Assembly: GCA_934234185.1 (NCBI GenBank)
Contig: CAKQHO010000112.1
Span: forward strand, 1 to 11,232
Source: an uncultured Psychrobacillus sp.
Lineage (GTDB): Bacteria > Bacillota > Bacilli > Bacillales_A > Planococcaceae
DNA: 11,232 nt
Direction: 5' to 3'
Each line of letters begins with the position of its first letter. Positions within the stretch are counted from its first letter, which is position 1. Shown here in pieces: positions 1 to 5,443 of the stretch. A model generated the notes under the pieces. The model was not told the DNA's origin, did no database searches, and saw only the letters and a program-made list of their open reading frames with translations. Position numbers and translations under genes: made by a program.

Positions 1-413
1 GTGCTCAGCAAGGGAACAAATCGAGAAAACATAATAGAAAGCCTTCCGTAATTATTTAGAAACGCCTTAGCTTTATCGAGAGATTTTTCTGAGATGATCT
101 TTTGTATGGAAAATCTAGAAGGACCCTTATCTAAGTTCCTAAACGTTTTCCCTATAGCATAATTTTGGGCATCTCCAGCAACTGTAGCGATAAAAAACAA
201 AAGTAATAATGTATATAAGTTCAAATGACCAAGTGCTGCTAATGTCCCGCTGGCAAATAAGGTAGCATCCCCTGGCAAAAAGGTCAGCACCACATAAGCG
301 GTCTTCGCAAAAATAATGACAAATAAAATAATATATATTTGCTTTCCATAGAGGGAAATATACTGATTCAATTCAGAATCAATAGAATGAATCATATGAA
401 AAAAATTGTCCAT
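1..413 (-). CDS. DedA/VTT-family membrane protein (partial, N-terminal part)
   Basis: Reading leftward from the ATG at 411-413, an open frame runs off the window edge and gives the first 137 or so residues. The start is MDNFFHMIHSID. Around residues 37-60 there is a hydrophobic stretch containing FLPGDATLF and then ASGTLAALGHLN. This matches the DedA/VTT pattern of LPGD or LPGE followed by a small-residue membrane segment. GDAQNYAIGK and a terminal RFVPLLST stretch are also typical of the family, whose members often read GRFxPxxRT here. DedA proteins are inner-membrane proteins linked to lipid flipping (undecaprenyl phosphate or phosphatidylethanolamine) and membrane homeostasis; the substrate of this one cannot be told. 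An AAAGGAG site at 429-435 lies 15 nt upstream of the start, which is rather far, but no better in-frame start exists. It is divergent from the TM2 gene. The C-terminal third or so lies outside the window. Confidence 0.85.
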   Translation of the reverse strand, partial: MDNFFHMIHSIDSELNQYISLYGKQIYIILFVIIFAKTAYVVLTFLPGDATLFASGTLAALGHLNLYTLLLLFFIATVAGDAQNYAIGKTFRNLDKGPSRFSIQKIISEKSLDKAKAFLNNYGRLSIMFSRFVPLLS

Positions 414-571
414 GATAACTGAATGATACTCCTTTAATTATTTTCCTCGGAAGAACCTGAGTTAGAATGCATATACTATTGTACTATTATATTCCAATGA
501 GTAGTTAAAGAGTTGGGAATGATCGAGGTTTTATTTTAGCAATATTTACTAAAATGATTGAAAGATTTATC

Positions 572-580
572 TGTTAAGAT
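572..580 (+). promoter_or_regulatory. Candidate extended -10 promoter for the TM2 gene
   Basis: TGTTAAGAT reads as an extended -10 element (TG, one base, then TAAGAT, four of six matches to TATAAT). No good -35 box sits 17 nt upstream, and a TTGAAA at 558-563 is too close to serve. The call rests on the extended -10 alone and is weak. Transcription would start near 587, inside the inverted repeat described next. Confidence 0.25.
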
Positions 581-583
581 AAT

Positions 584-623
584 GAAGGAATATATATAGT
601 TATTCCTTCCTAATTAGAAGGAA
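584..623 (+). repeat. Three-part inverted repeat in the TM2 leader
   Basis: GAAGGAATA (584-592) is perfectly complementary to TATTCCTTC (601-609) across an 8-nt loop. The same central TTCCTTC (603-609) is also perfectly complementary to GAAGGAA (617-623) across a 7-nt loop. The two hairpins exclude each other. The central arm could also pair partly with the AAAGGAG ribosome binding site at 632-638. The pairing is seen directly; a regulatory role is inference. Confidence 0.5.
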
Positions 624-646
624 CGATTATTAAAGGAGATAGTTTC

Positions 647-856
647 ATGAAATCTGAAAAAAGTTTTGTAGCTGCCCTACTTCTTTGTTTCTTTTTTGGT
701 GCCTTCGGGATCCATAGATTCTATGTGGGTAAAGTAGGAACAGGTATTTTAATGCTCATCACTCTAGGTGGCTTCGGCTTTTGGGCATTACTTGATTTTA
801 TTGTTATCGTAATTGGACGATTTAAAGATAAAAAAGGTAAGCTAATAAAAGCATAA
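647..856 (+). CDS. TM2-domain small membrane protein
   Basis: A 69-residue protein that is almost wholly a TM2 domain. Two hydrophobic helices (about residues 6-24 and 31-58) are joined by a short turn carrying GIHRFYVGK, followed by GTGILMLITLGGFGFW and LLD. The spacing of G, R-F-Y, G, G, W and D residues is the TM2 signature. The short basic tail (RFKDKKGKLIKA) is probably cytoplasmic. TM2 proteins occur widely in bacteria, often as stand-alone small proteins, and this one has no established biochemical role. The start is supported by AAAGGAG at 632-638, 8 nt upstream of the ATG. The gene is monocistronic, with its own terminator 6 nt after the stop. The identification of the domain is firm; no function can be assigned. 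Confidence 0.9.
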   Translation: MKSEKSFVAALLLCFFFGAFGIHRFYVGKVGTGILMLITLGGFGFWALLDFIVIVIGRFKDKKGKLIKA

Positions 857-862
857 TACAAA

Positions 863-900
863 AAACTTACAATCTTATAAAAAGGTTGTAGGTTTTTTTT
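863..900 (+). terminator. Intrinsic terminator of the TM2 gene
   Basis: A 14-bp stem pairs 863-876 with 882-895, with two G-U pairs and a 5-nt loop (ATAAA). It ends in a run of eight T (893-900). It lies directly after the TM2 stop codon. Confidence 0.88.
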
Positions 901-943
901 ATATATTATTAATAATCCAGAACGAGTAGTTAGAAGAAAAAGG

Positions 944-1321
944 GTGGCTTTTGGGGAAGCGTATCTTGTGGGAATTATCTGTCATGTCGATAGCGTACCT
1001 ATGATGGATTATTTTACACAGCGAAACAACCAAGATTTATTGGGGGCCCATGTTGTAGTCACGAAATCCCCAAAAAACAAAATGTGGATTTCTATGAAAC
1101 GTTTTGTGGAAAGTTATCTATTATGAAAAGAAAAAATAATGGACATTTCCGTCAGTTCAAGTAATTGCTAAAATAAGTATAGGAGAGTTAAAAGATCTGT
1201 AGACTTTCTACTAGGAAAGTGGAATATATAATCGATATAACCAGTTTATACGATAGGTAATTTCTCTAAGGAGGGACTGCTTGCGATGTATGATTATTTT
1301 CTAGCCCATGCGGCTTCGTAA
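944..1321 (+). pseudogene. Possible decayed coding region of unknown origin
   Basis: No intact gene is visible between 901 and 1410. One reading frame nevertheless carries three protein-like stretches separated by stops. A 60-codon stretch from a GTG at 944 ends at TGA 1124-1126 and includes GEAYLVGIICHVDSVPMMD and MKRFVESYLL. A short stretch reads RRVKRSVDFLLGKWNI, ending at TAA 1229-1231. A third, PVYTIGNFSKEGLLAMYDYF, runs on to a TAA at 1319-1321. The GTG has no properly spaced ribosome binding site. The shared frame and ordinary amino-acid make-up suggest remnants of one gene, but I do not recognise the family and chance open frames are a real alternative. From 1322 to 1410 I see nothing clear apart from the ogt ribosome binding site. 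Confidence 0.25.
1286..1321 (+). CDS. Possible 11-residue leader peptide upstream of ogt
   Basis: ATG at 1286 opens an 11-codon frame (MYDYFLAHAAS, stop TAA). It is preceded by a strong AAGGAGG at 1268-1274, 11 nt from the ATG, and by a TATAAT at 1227-1232. The ribosome binding site is better than that of ogt itself. It could be a translated leader peptide, or simply the end of the decayed frame described for 944-1321, since it lies in that same frame. Neither reading is proven. Confidence 0.2.
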   Translation: MYDYFLAHAAS

Positions 1322-1410
1322 TGCCAAAAAGTCTCAGGCTAAGCGGGATTGTAAACCGACATTGTAAGAGCTTATATCATTATTAAAGAATTGGAAAGGA
1401 TTTGAGGCTT

Positions 1411-1929
1411 ATGCAACCTTCTATCTATGGAAATCATAATACGGTTCAAGTGAGTATGCTGGATTACCAATCCCCGATTGGAATAATAGAAATTCTAGGG
1501 ACAGAGGAAGCGATTATTTCTATCCTCTTTTCGGATAAAGAGCTCCCAGACCATGCAATAACGGGAGATACACCGTCAGTATTAGTAGACTGTTACCACC
1601 AGCTAGATGAGTATTTTCAAGGGACAAGAATGGAGTTTACATTTCCTATTCTATACGAGGGAACTGATTTTCAAAAAAAGGTATGGGGAGCACTAACGAG
1701 TATTTCCTATTCTAAGACAGGCTCCTATAAGGAAATAGCAGAATCAATCGGTCATCAAAAAGCGATGAGAGCAGTAGGGACTGCAAATGGAAGAAACAAG
1801 CTAAGTATTGTTATTCCATGCCATCGAATTATTGGAGCAAACGGAACCCTTACAGGCTATGCAGGTGGACTATGGAGAAAAGAATGGCTGCTAGAGCATG
1901 AAAGAAAGCATTACAAGGTACATAACTGA
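1411..1929 (+). CDS. ogt: Methylated-DNA--protein-cysteine methyltransferase (O6-alkylguanine repair)
   Basis: This enzyme repairs O6-methylguanine and O4-methylthymine in DNA by irreversibly moving the alkyl group to its own cysteine. The 172-residue protein has a weakly conserved N-terminal domain (about 15-85, starting DYQSPIGIIEIL) and the conserved DNA-binding and active domain from about 86. The latter holds GTDFQKKVWGAL, the helix-turn-helix region SYKEIAESIGHQKAMRAVG with the Arg120 finger, and the PCHR motif with acceptor Cys137. The length suits single-domain Ogt proteins; there is no Ada-type N-terminal domain. I place the start at ATG 1411, 10 nt after GGAAAGGA (1393-1400). A TTG at 1402 is also in frame but sits almost on that ribosome binding site. 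The gene appears monocistronic. Confidence 0.93.
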   Translation: MQPSIYGNHNTVQVSMLDYQSPIGIIEILGTEEAIISILFSDKELPDHAITGDTPSVLVDCYHQLDEYFQGTRMEFTFPILYEGTDFQKKVWGALTSISYSKTGSYKEIAESIGHQKAMRAVGTANGRNKLSIVIPCHRIIGANGTLTGYAGGLWRKEWLLEHERKHYKVHN

Positions 1930-2115
1930 TGTAGATTAAAAGAGCAAGGAATCAGGTGCTGGTAAAACTAGAGTTTTTGAACGCAATCTTTTAGGCCTAG
2001 GCTTTTAATAATTTTTCCTCTAAAAGGGGGGATTATTAAATATTTTCATTTCAAGAATTCAGTACAATGTGTTACTATTTACTTTGTAAGACGAAAGATT
2101 TAACAAGCATGTAAT

Positions 2116-2161
2116 CAAAGCCACAATCCTTGCAAAAAGCTTGGTATAGGCTTTGTTTTTT
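2116..2161 (+). terminator. Isolated intrinsic terminator between ogt and mqo
   Basis: CAAAGCC (2116-2122) pairs perfectly with GGCTTTG (2149-2155), which is followed by a run of T (2156-2160). The 26-nt interior can pair further but imperfectly. It lies about 190 nt after ogt. It may end the ogt message or a separate short transcript that starts downstream of TACAAT at 2063-2068. Confidence 0.7.
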
Positions 2162-2197
2162 GTGTTATCCTTGAAATGTAAGACTCTTCACTTATAC

Positions 2198-2230
2198 AAG
2201 CTTTTAAAAAGCTTATTATTATAATATAAT
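2198..2230 (+). promoter_or_regulatory. mqo promoter region with overlapping palindrome
   Basis: Two overlapping TATAAT boxes occur at 2220-2225 and 2225-2230. With the second, a 17-nt spacer puts a weak -35 (TTTTAA) at 2202-2207. That -35 lies inside a perfect inverted repeat, AAGCTTTT-A-AAAAGCTT (2198-2214), as expected of a repressor operator. A second perfect palindrome, ATTACGTAAT (2250-2259), lies just downstream of the likely start site. The sequences are seen; the regulator is unknown. Confidence 0.5.
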
Positions 2231-2236
2231 ATAGTA

Positions 2237-2340
2237 GAAATTCTCAACTATTACGTAATTTTTAATGCACTACGACATGGGTATAGGTTTGCAATAGGCG
2301 GAAAGAAAGCGCCCACATCATTCCTACAAATTTAATATAT
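2237..2340 (+). other. Long, structured 5' leader of mqo
   Basis: If transcription starts near 2237, the mqo leader is about 115 nt long. Its more GC-rich centre can fold: TGGG (2278-2281) with CCCA (2312-2315), and GGCG (2297-2300) with CGCC (2310-2313). Some of these pairings compete. No U-tract follows and I cannot match it to a riboswitch class I know. Confidence 0.3.
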
Positions 2341-2353
2341 AAGGATGGTAAAA

Positions 2354-3847
2354 ATGAGTAATATAGAATCAAGTACAGACGTCATCTTAATTGGTGCTGG
2401 AATTATGAGTGCGACCCTAGGGACAATCTTAAAAGAGCTTGCACCTGAAATGAACATCAAAGTGTTTGAGAAGCTAGACAAAGCAGGCGAAGAAAGCTCT
2501 AATGAATGGAATAATGCAGGAACAGGGCATGCCGCTCTATGTGAGCTCAACTATACTACAGAAAAACCAGACGGCTCTGTCGATATTAGTAAGGCTATCA
2601 ATGTCAATGAACAGTTCCAGGTTTCTATGCAGTTCTGGGCGCATCTTGTAAAAAACAAGCTCATTAATAATCCGGAAGATTTTATCATGCCACTTCCACA
2701 TATGAGTATGGTCCAAGGAGAAGAGAACGTGAAGTTCTTGAAAAAACGCTTTGAGGCTATGACGAAAAACCCATTGTTCCAAGGAATGGAGTTCTCTGAA
2801 GATCCAGCTCAGCTGAAAGAGTGGATTCCGTTAATTATGGAAAATCGTTCAGCAAATCAAGCGATAGCTGCAACAAAGATTGACACTGGTACAGACGTTA
2901 ACTTTGGTGCCCTAACTCGTATGCTATTTACACACCTTAAATCTAAAAATGTAGAAATCAACTATAACAATAGTGTTGAAAACTTAAAGCGTACAAGTGA
3001 TGGTAAATGGGAAGTGAAAGTGAAAAATAATGCGGAAGGCAAGCTGGAAACTCATTCCGCGAAGTTTGTATTCATCGGTGGTGGAGGCGGAAGCTTACAT
3101 CTACTTCAAAAGTCTGGAATTCCAGAAGGAAAACATATTGGTGGATTCCCGGTAAGTGGGATTTTCTTAGTATGTAAAAATCCAGAGGTAATTGCACAGC
3201 ATCATGCGAAGGTCTACGGAAAAGCGGCTGTTGGTGCTCCACCGATGTCGGTTCCGCATTTAGATACTCGCTTTATTGATAATAAAAAATCCTTATTGTT
3301 TGGACCATTTGCCGGCTTCTCTCCGAAGTTCTTGAAAACAGGCTCTATGATGGACTTAGTAACTTCTGTTAAGCCTCATAATCTTTTCACTATGCTAGCA
3401 GCAGGTGCAAAGGAAATGTCCTTAACAAAATATTTAGTACAACAATTGATGTTATCAAAAGAACAACGAATGGAAGAGCTTCGTCTGTTTATACCAAACG
3501 CAAAAAGTGACGACTGGGATTTAATCGTAGCAGGACAACGCGTTCAGGTCATTAAGGATACAGAGGCTGGCGGTAAAGGGACACTTCAATTTGGTACAGA
3601 GGTAATCACTTCAGCGGATGGCTCTATTGCGGCTTTACTAGGAGCTTCTCCGGGTGCCTCTACCGCTGTTCCAGTTATGTTGAATGTCATTCAACGTTGT
3701 TTCCCAGATCGCTTCCAAGAGTGGGAATCAAAAGTGAAAGAAATGATTCCATCATTTGGACAGTCGTTAATGGCTAACCCGGATTTACTAAAAGAAGTAC
3801 ACGCATCTACTTCCGAGGTCCTTCTTAAGAGAGAAGAGTTAGTTTAA
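2354..3847 (+). CDS. mqo: Malate:quinone oxidoreductase
   Basis: Mqo is an FAD-dependent, membrane-associated enzyme that oxidises L-malate to oxaloacetate and passes electrons to quinone. It links the TCA cycle to the respiratory chain without NAD. The 497-residue protein starts with a Rossmann dinucleotide-binding motif, VILIGAGIMSA (Gly14, Gly16). It then shows the family-typical SSNEWNNAGTGHAALCELNY, the glycine-rich FIGGGGGSLHLL, the GAPPMSVPHLDTR stretch, and LLFGPFAGFSPKFLK. Length fits the roughly 490-500 residues usual for Mqo. I set the start at ATG 2354, 8 nt after AAGGA (2341-2345). An in-frame ATG at 2345 overlaps that site and cannot be the start. The gene stands alone, with its own promoter region and a hairpin behind it. 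Oxaloacetate production could also be covered by an NAD-dependent malate dehydrogenase elsewhere. Confidence 0.96.
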   Translation: MSNIESSTDVILIGAGIMSATLGTILKELAPEMNIKVFEKLDKAGEESSNEWNNAGTGHAALCELNYTTEKPDGSVDISKAINVNEQFQVSMQFWAHLVKNKLINNPEDFIMPLPHMSMVQGEENVKFLKKRFEAMTKNPLFQGMEFSEDPAQLKEWIPLIMENRSANQAIAATKIDTGTDVNFGALTRMLFTHLKSKNVEINYNNSVENLKRTSDGKWEVKVKNNAEGKLETHSAKFVFIGGGGGSLHLLQKSGIPEGKHIGGFPVSGIFLVCKNPEVIAQHHAKVYGKAAVGAPPMSVPHLDTRFIDNKKSLLFGPFAGFSPKFLKTGSMMDLVTSVKPHNLFTMLAAGAKEMSLTKYLVQQLMLSKEQRMEELRLFIPNAKSDDWDLIVAGQRVQVIKDTEAGGKGTLQFGTEVITSADGSIAALLGASPGASTAVPVMLNVIQRCFPDRFQEWESKVKEMIPSFGQSLMANPDLLKEVHASTSEVLLKREELV

Positions 3848-3851
3848 AGAT

Positions 3852-3877
3852 AAGCTTTAGTAGGTCGAAAGCTTTTG
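3852..3877 (+). terminator. Weak hairpin just after mqo
   Basis: AAGCTTT (3852-3858) pairs perfectly with AAAGCTT (3868-3874) across a 9-nt loop, followed by only TTG. It may be a weak terminator for mqo. Its arm resembles the palindrome in the mqo promoter. Confidence 0.35.
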
Positions 3878-3922
3878 TAAAGTAGTATTGATAGTTTTTG
3901 AAGAAAGTCACATGAGAAAATA

Positions 3923-3950
3923 TCCTGTTGGCTACCTTTCGCCAACAGGA
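3923..3950 (+). terminator. Strong hairpin between mqo and the queuosine genes, lacking a U-tract
   Basis: TCCTGTTGGC (3923-3932) and GCCAACAGGA (3941-3950) form a perfect 10-bp stem with an 8-nt loop. On the plus strand the next bases are ACTTCAAAAA, so it lacks a classical U-tract. It may still act as a terminator or as a 3'-end stabilising hairpin for mqo mRNA. Confidence 0.5.
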
Positions 3951-3965
3951 ACTTCAAAAATAAAG

Positions 3966-3994
3966 TTGACAAATTAATCCATTCTCTTTATGAT
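3966..3994 (+). promoter_or_regulatory. Sigma-A promoter of the queF transcript
   Basis: TTGACA (3966-3971) and TATGAT (3989-3994) are separated by exactly 17 nt. This gives a consensus -35 and five of six matches at -10. Transcription should start near 4001, some 27 nt before the first preQ1 aptamer. It is the best promoter in the window. Confidence 0.85.
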
Positions 3995-4027
3995 ATGAAA
4001 GAAAAGAATGCCCGGACTTGAAACGGG

Positions 4028-4065
4028 AGAGGTTCATAGCGGATACCCTCTATAAAAAACTATGG
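4028..4065 (+). promoter_or_regulatory. preQ1 class-I riboswitch aptamer 1 (controls queF)
   Basis: AGAGG (4028-4032) pairs with CCTCT (4047-4051) to form P1, followed by the A-rich TATAAAAAAC tail. CATAG (4035-4039) in the loop pairs with CTATG (4060-4064) to form the pseudoknot P2. The cytosine at 4046 is in the position that pairs with preQ1 in known structures. The order and sequence match the known Bacillus preQ1-I aptamer closely. A short CCCG/CGGG hairpin (4011-4027) precedes it. Below, an antiterminator can pair TATGG (4061-4065) plus ACATG (4068-4072) with CATGT plus CCATA (4084-4093). That competes both with P2 and with the terminator, so preQ1 binding should turn transcription off. 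Confidence 0.93.
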
Positions 4066-4080
4066 AAACATGATGCTTAC

Positions 4081-4110
4081 AGCCATGTCCATATTGGACA
4101 TGGCTTTTTA
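4081..4110 (+). terminator. Ligand-controlled terminator of preQ1 riboswitch 1
   Basis: AGCCATGTCC (4081-4090) and GGACATGGCT (4096-4105) form a perfect 10-bp stem with loop ATATT, followed by TTTTA. It is the expression platform of the first preQ1 aptamer and lies 70 nt before the queF start. Confidence 0.92.
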
Positions 4111-4179
4111 TGTTTCTCCGGTTATTTATATTGGACCTCTCTTGTAAGTGTGGGAATACATACAAGGAGGTCTTTTTTT

Positions 4180-4680
4180 ATGTCTAGCAGAAGTCATGAG
4201 CAAGGTTTAGAAGATTTAACATTGTTAGGAAACCAAGGAACGCAATATTCCTTTCAATATGCCCCGGAGGTATTGGAATCGGTAGACAATTTACATAGCA
4301 ATCGTGACTATTTTGTAAAATTTAACTGCCCAGAATTTACAAGTCTTTGTCCAATTACATCTCAGCCTGATTTTGCAACTATGTATATCTCGTATATTCC
4401 AGACAAAAAAATAGTAGAGAGCAAGTCACTGAAATTGTATTTATTTAGCTTCCGTAACCATGGTGATTTTCATGAAGACTGTGTAAATATCATTATGAAT
4501 GATTTGATTAAGCTTTTAGATCCTCGCTACATAGAGGTTTGGGGGAAATTTACTCCACGTGGAGGTATTTCTATCGATCCTTGGTGTAACTATGGAAAAC
4601 CAGGAACCAAGTACGAGGAGATGGCAAACTATCGCTTAATGAATCATGATTTAAATCCTGAAACTATTGATAATAGATAA
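4180..4680 (+). CDS. queF: preQ0 reductase (NADPH-dependent 7-cyano-7-deazaguanine reductase)
   Basis: QueF reduces the nitrile of preQ0 to the aminomethyl group of preQ1 with NADPH, a late cytosolic step of queuosine synthesis. The 166-residue protein is the short, single-domain form, about the length of the Bacillus subtilis enzyme. FTSLCPITSQPD carries the nucleophilic Cys57, which forms the thioimide, and the acid Asp64. ESKSLK (80-85) is the family QueF motif, followed by FRNHGDFHED. One deviation is SQPD where most members I know have GQPD. The start is ATG 4180 behind AAGGAGG (4164-4170). A longer in-frame opening back to 4018 runs through the riboswitch and terminator and is not coding. 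preQ1, its product, is the ligand of the riboswitch upstream. Confidence 0.96.
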   Translation: MSSRSHEQGLEDLTLLGNQGTQYSFQYAPEVLESVDNLHSNRDYFVKFNCPEFTSLCPITSQPDFATMYISYIPDKKIVESKSLKLYLFSFRNHGDFHEDCVNIIMNDLIKLLDPRYIEVWGKFTPRGGISIDPWCNYGKPGTKYEEMANYRLMNHDLNPETIDNR

Positions 4681-4689
4681 TTTCATTCC

Positions 4690-4724
4690 AGAGGTTATTA
4701 GCTACCCTCTTTAAAAAACTAAGG
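4690..4724 (+). promoter_or_regulatory. preQ1 class-I riboswitch aptamer 2 (controls queC and the transporter)
   Basis: AGAGG (4690-4694) pairs with CCTCT (4706-4710) as P1. TTAG (4698-4701) pairs with CTAA (4719-4722) as the pseudoknot P2, with the ligand-contacting C at 4705 and the A-rich TTAAAAAACTAAGG tail. It begins only 9 nt after the queF stop. I see no convincing promoter between queF and it. An antiterminator of 10 pairs (4719-4728 with 4736-4745, one G-U) reuses the P2 strand and excludes the terminator. preQ1 binding should therefore cause termination. Confidence 0.93.
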
Positions 4725-4759
4725 AAAAACAGCACTTTTCTTTAGGGTGCTGTTTTTAT
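4725..4759 (+). terminator. Ligand-controlled terminator of preQ1 riboswitch 2
   Basis: AAAAACAGCAC (4725-4735) pairs with GTGCTGTTTTT (4747-4757), 11 bp around an 11-nt loop. The pairing T-rich strand serves as the U-tract. It stands directly before the queC ribosome binding site. Confidence 0.9.
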
Positions 4760-4774
4760 ATTGGAGGAACAAAT

Positions 4775-5443
4775 ATGGAGAAGAAAAAAGCATTAGTGGT
4801 GTTTAGTGGGGGGCAGGACAGCACGACTTGCCTTTTTTGGGCGAAAGAACGTTTCCAAGAAGTGATTGCAGTTACCTTTGACTATGGGCAAAGGCATGCT
4901 TTGGAGATTGAGTGTGCAAAGGATATAACAACGGAGCTTGGTATAGAGCATCATATTTTAGATATGTCCTTATTAAATCAGCTTGCGCCAAATGCATTGA
5001 CAAGAAAGGATATCCAGGTAGAGGAGGGGATAGATGGTGAACTTCCATCGACATTTGTTCCTGGTAGAAATCTTCTCTTTTTATCTTTTGCAGGGGTTTT
5101 AGCAAGCCATTTGGGAGCCAAGCATATAGTCACAGGTGTATGTGAAACGGATTTTAGTGGCTACCCGGATTGTCGAGATATCTTTATTAAGTCTCTAAAT
5201 GTCACCTTAAACTTATCCATGGAGGAGCAATTTGTCATTGAAACTCCACTGATGTGGCTAGATAAGGCAGAGGCATGGGAGCTTGCCGACCAACTAGGTG
5301 CGCTCGACTTCGTTAAGGAAAAAACGTTAACCTGCTATAACGGGTTTATTGCTGATGGCTGTGGAGAATGTCCAGCCTGTAAGCTACGTAAAAAAGGATT
5401 AGATAAATATCTACAAACAAAGTCTAAGGGAGAATTAGTATGA
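4775..5443 (+). CDS. queC: 7-cyano-7-deazaguanine (preQ0) synthase
   Basis: QueC is an ATP-dependent amidase/nitrile synthase that converts 7-carboxy-7-deazaguanine to preQ0 with ammonia. The 222-residue protein opens with the PP-loop, VVFSGGQDSTT (SGGQDS at 11-16), followed by FDYGQRH. The zinc site near the C terminus is CYNGFIADGCGECPACK, giving Cys187, Cys196, Cys199 and Cys202. FVPGRNLLFL and CETDFSGYPDCR are further family hallmarks. The start is ATG 4775, 7 nt after GGAGG (4763-4767). It lies behind the second preQ1 riboswitch, and its last 4 nt overlap the next gene. It supplies the substrate of QueF, so with queF it covers the last two steps to preQ1. Confidence 0.97.
   Translation: MEKKKALVVFSGGQDSTTCLFWAKERFQEVIAVTFDYGQRHALEIECAKDITTELGIEHHILDMSLLNQLAPNALTRKDIQVEEGIDGELPSTFVPGRNLLFLSFAGVLASHLGAKHIVTGVCETDFSGYPDCRDIFIKSLNVTLNLSMEEQFVIETPLMWLDKAEAWELADQLGALDFVKEKTLTCYNGFIADGCGECPACKLRKKGLDKYLQTKSKGELV

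Larger units (their letters stand above)
1930..2353. other. Intergenic stretch between ogt and mqo
   Basis: This 424-bp gap has no credible gene. It holds a GC-poor hairpin-prone stretch near 2010-2039 without a good U-tract, a TACAAT (2063-2068) that could be an isolated -10 box, and a terminator at 2116-2161. Beyond these lie the mqo promoter with its palindromes (2198-2259) and a structured mqo leader. The pieces are listed separately. Confidence 0.6.

Noticed and set aside
1200..1304. A frame in which four stops in a row are TAG, hinting at recoding
   Set aside because: The frame ends at a TAA, has TAA upstream, no start site and no recognisable protein; no tRNA or recoding gene is nearby. 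Chance is the simpler reading.
2177..2190. TGTAAGACTCTTCA resembling a CcpA (cre) site before mqo
   Set aside because: The central CG that defines cre sites is AC here.
2345..2353. Upstream ATG of mqo
   Set aside because: It overlaps the AAGGA ribosome binding site that serves ATG 2354.
2332..2782. Minus-strand open frames opposite mqo
   Set aside because: They lie wholly inside a clear mqo coding sequence and have no family features or ribosome binding sites.
4018..4179. In-frame TTG-started extension of queF
   Set aside because: It runs through the preQ1 aptamer and the terminator; the ATG at 4180 has a strong ribosome binding site and gives the normal QueF length.
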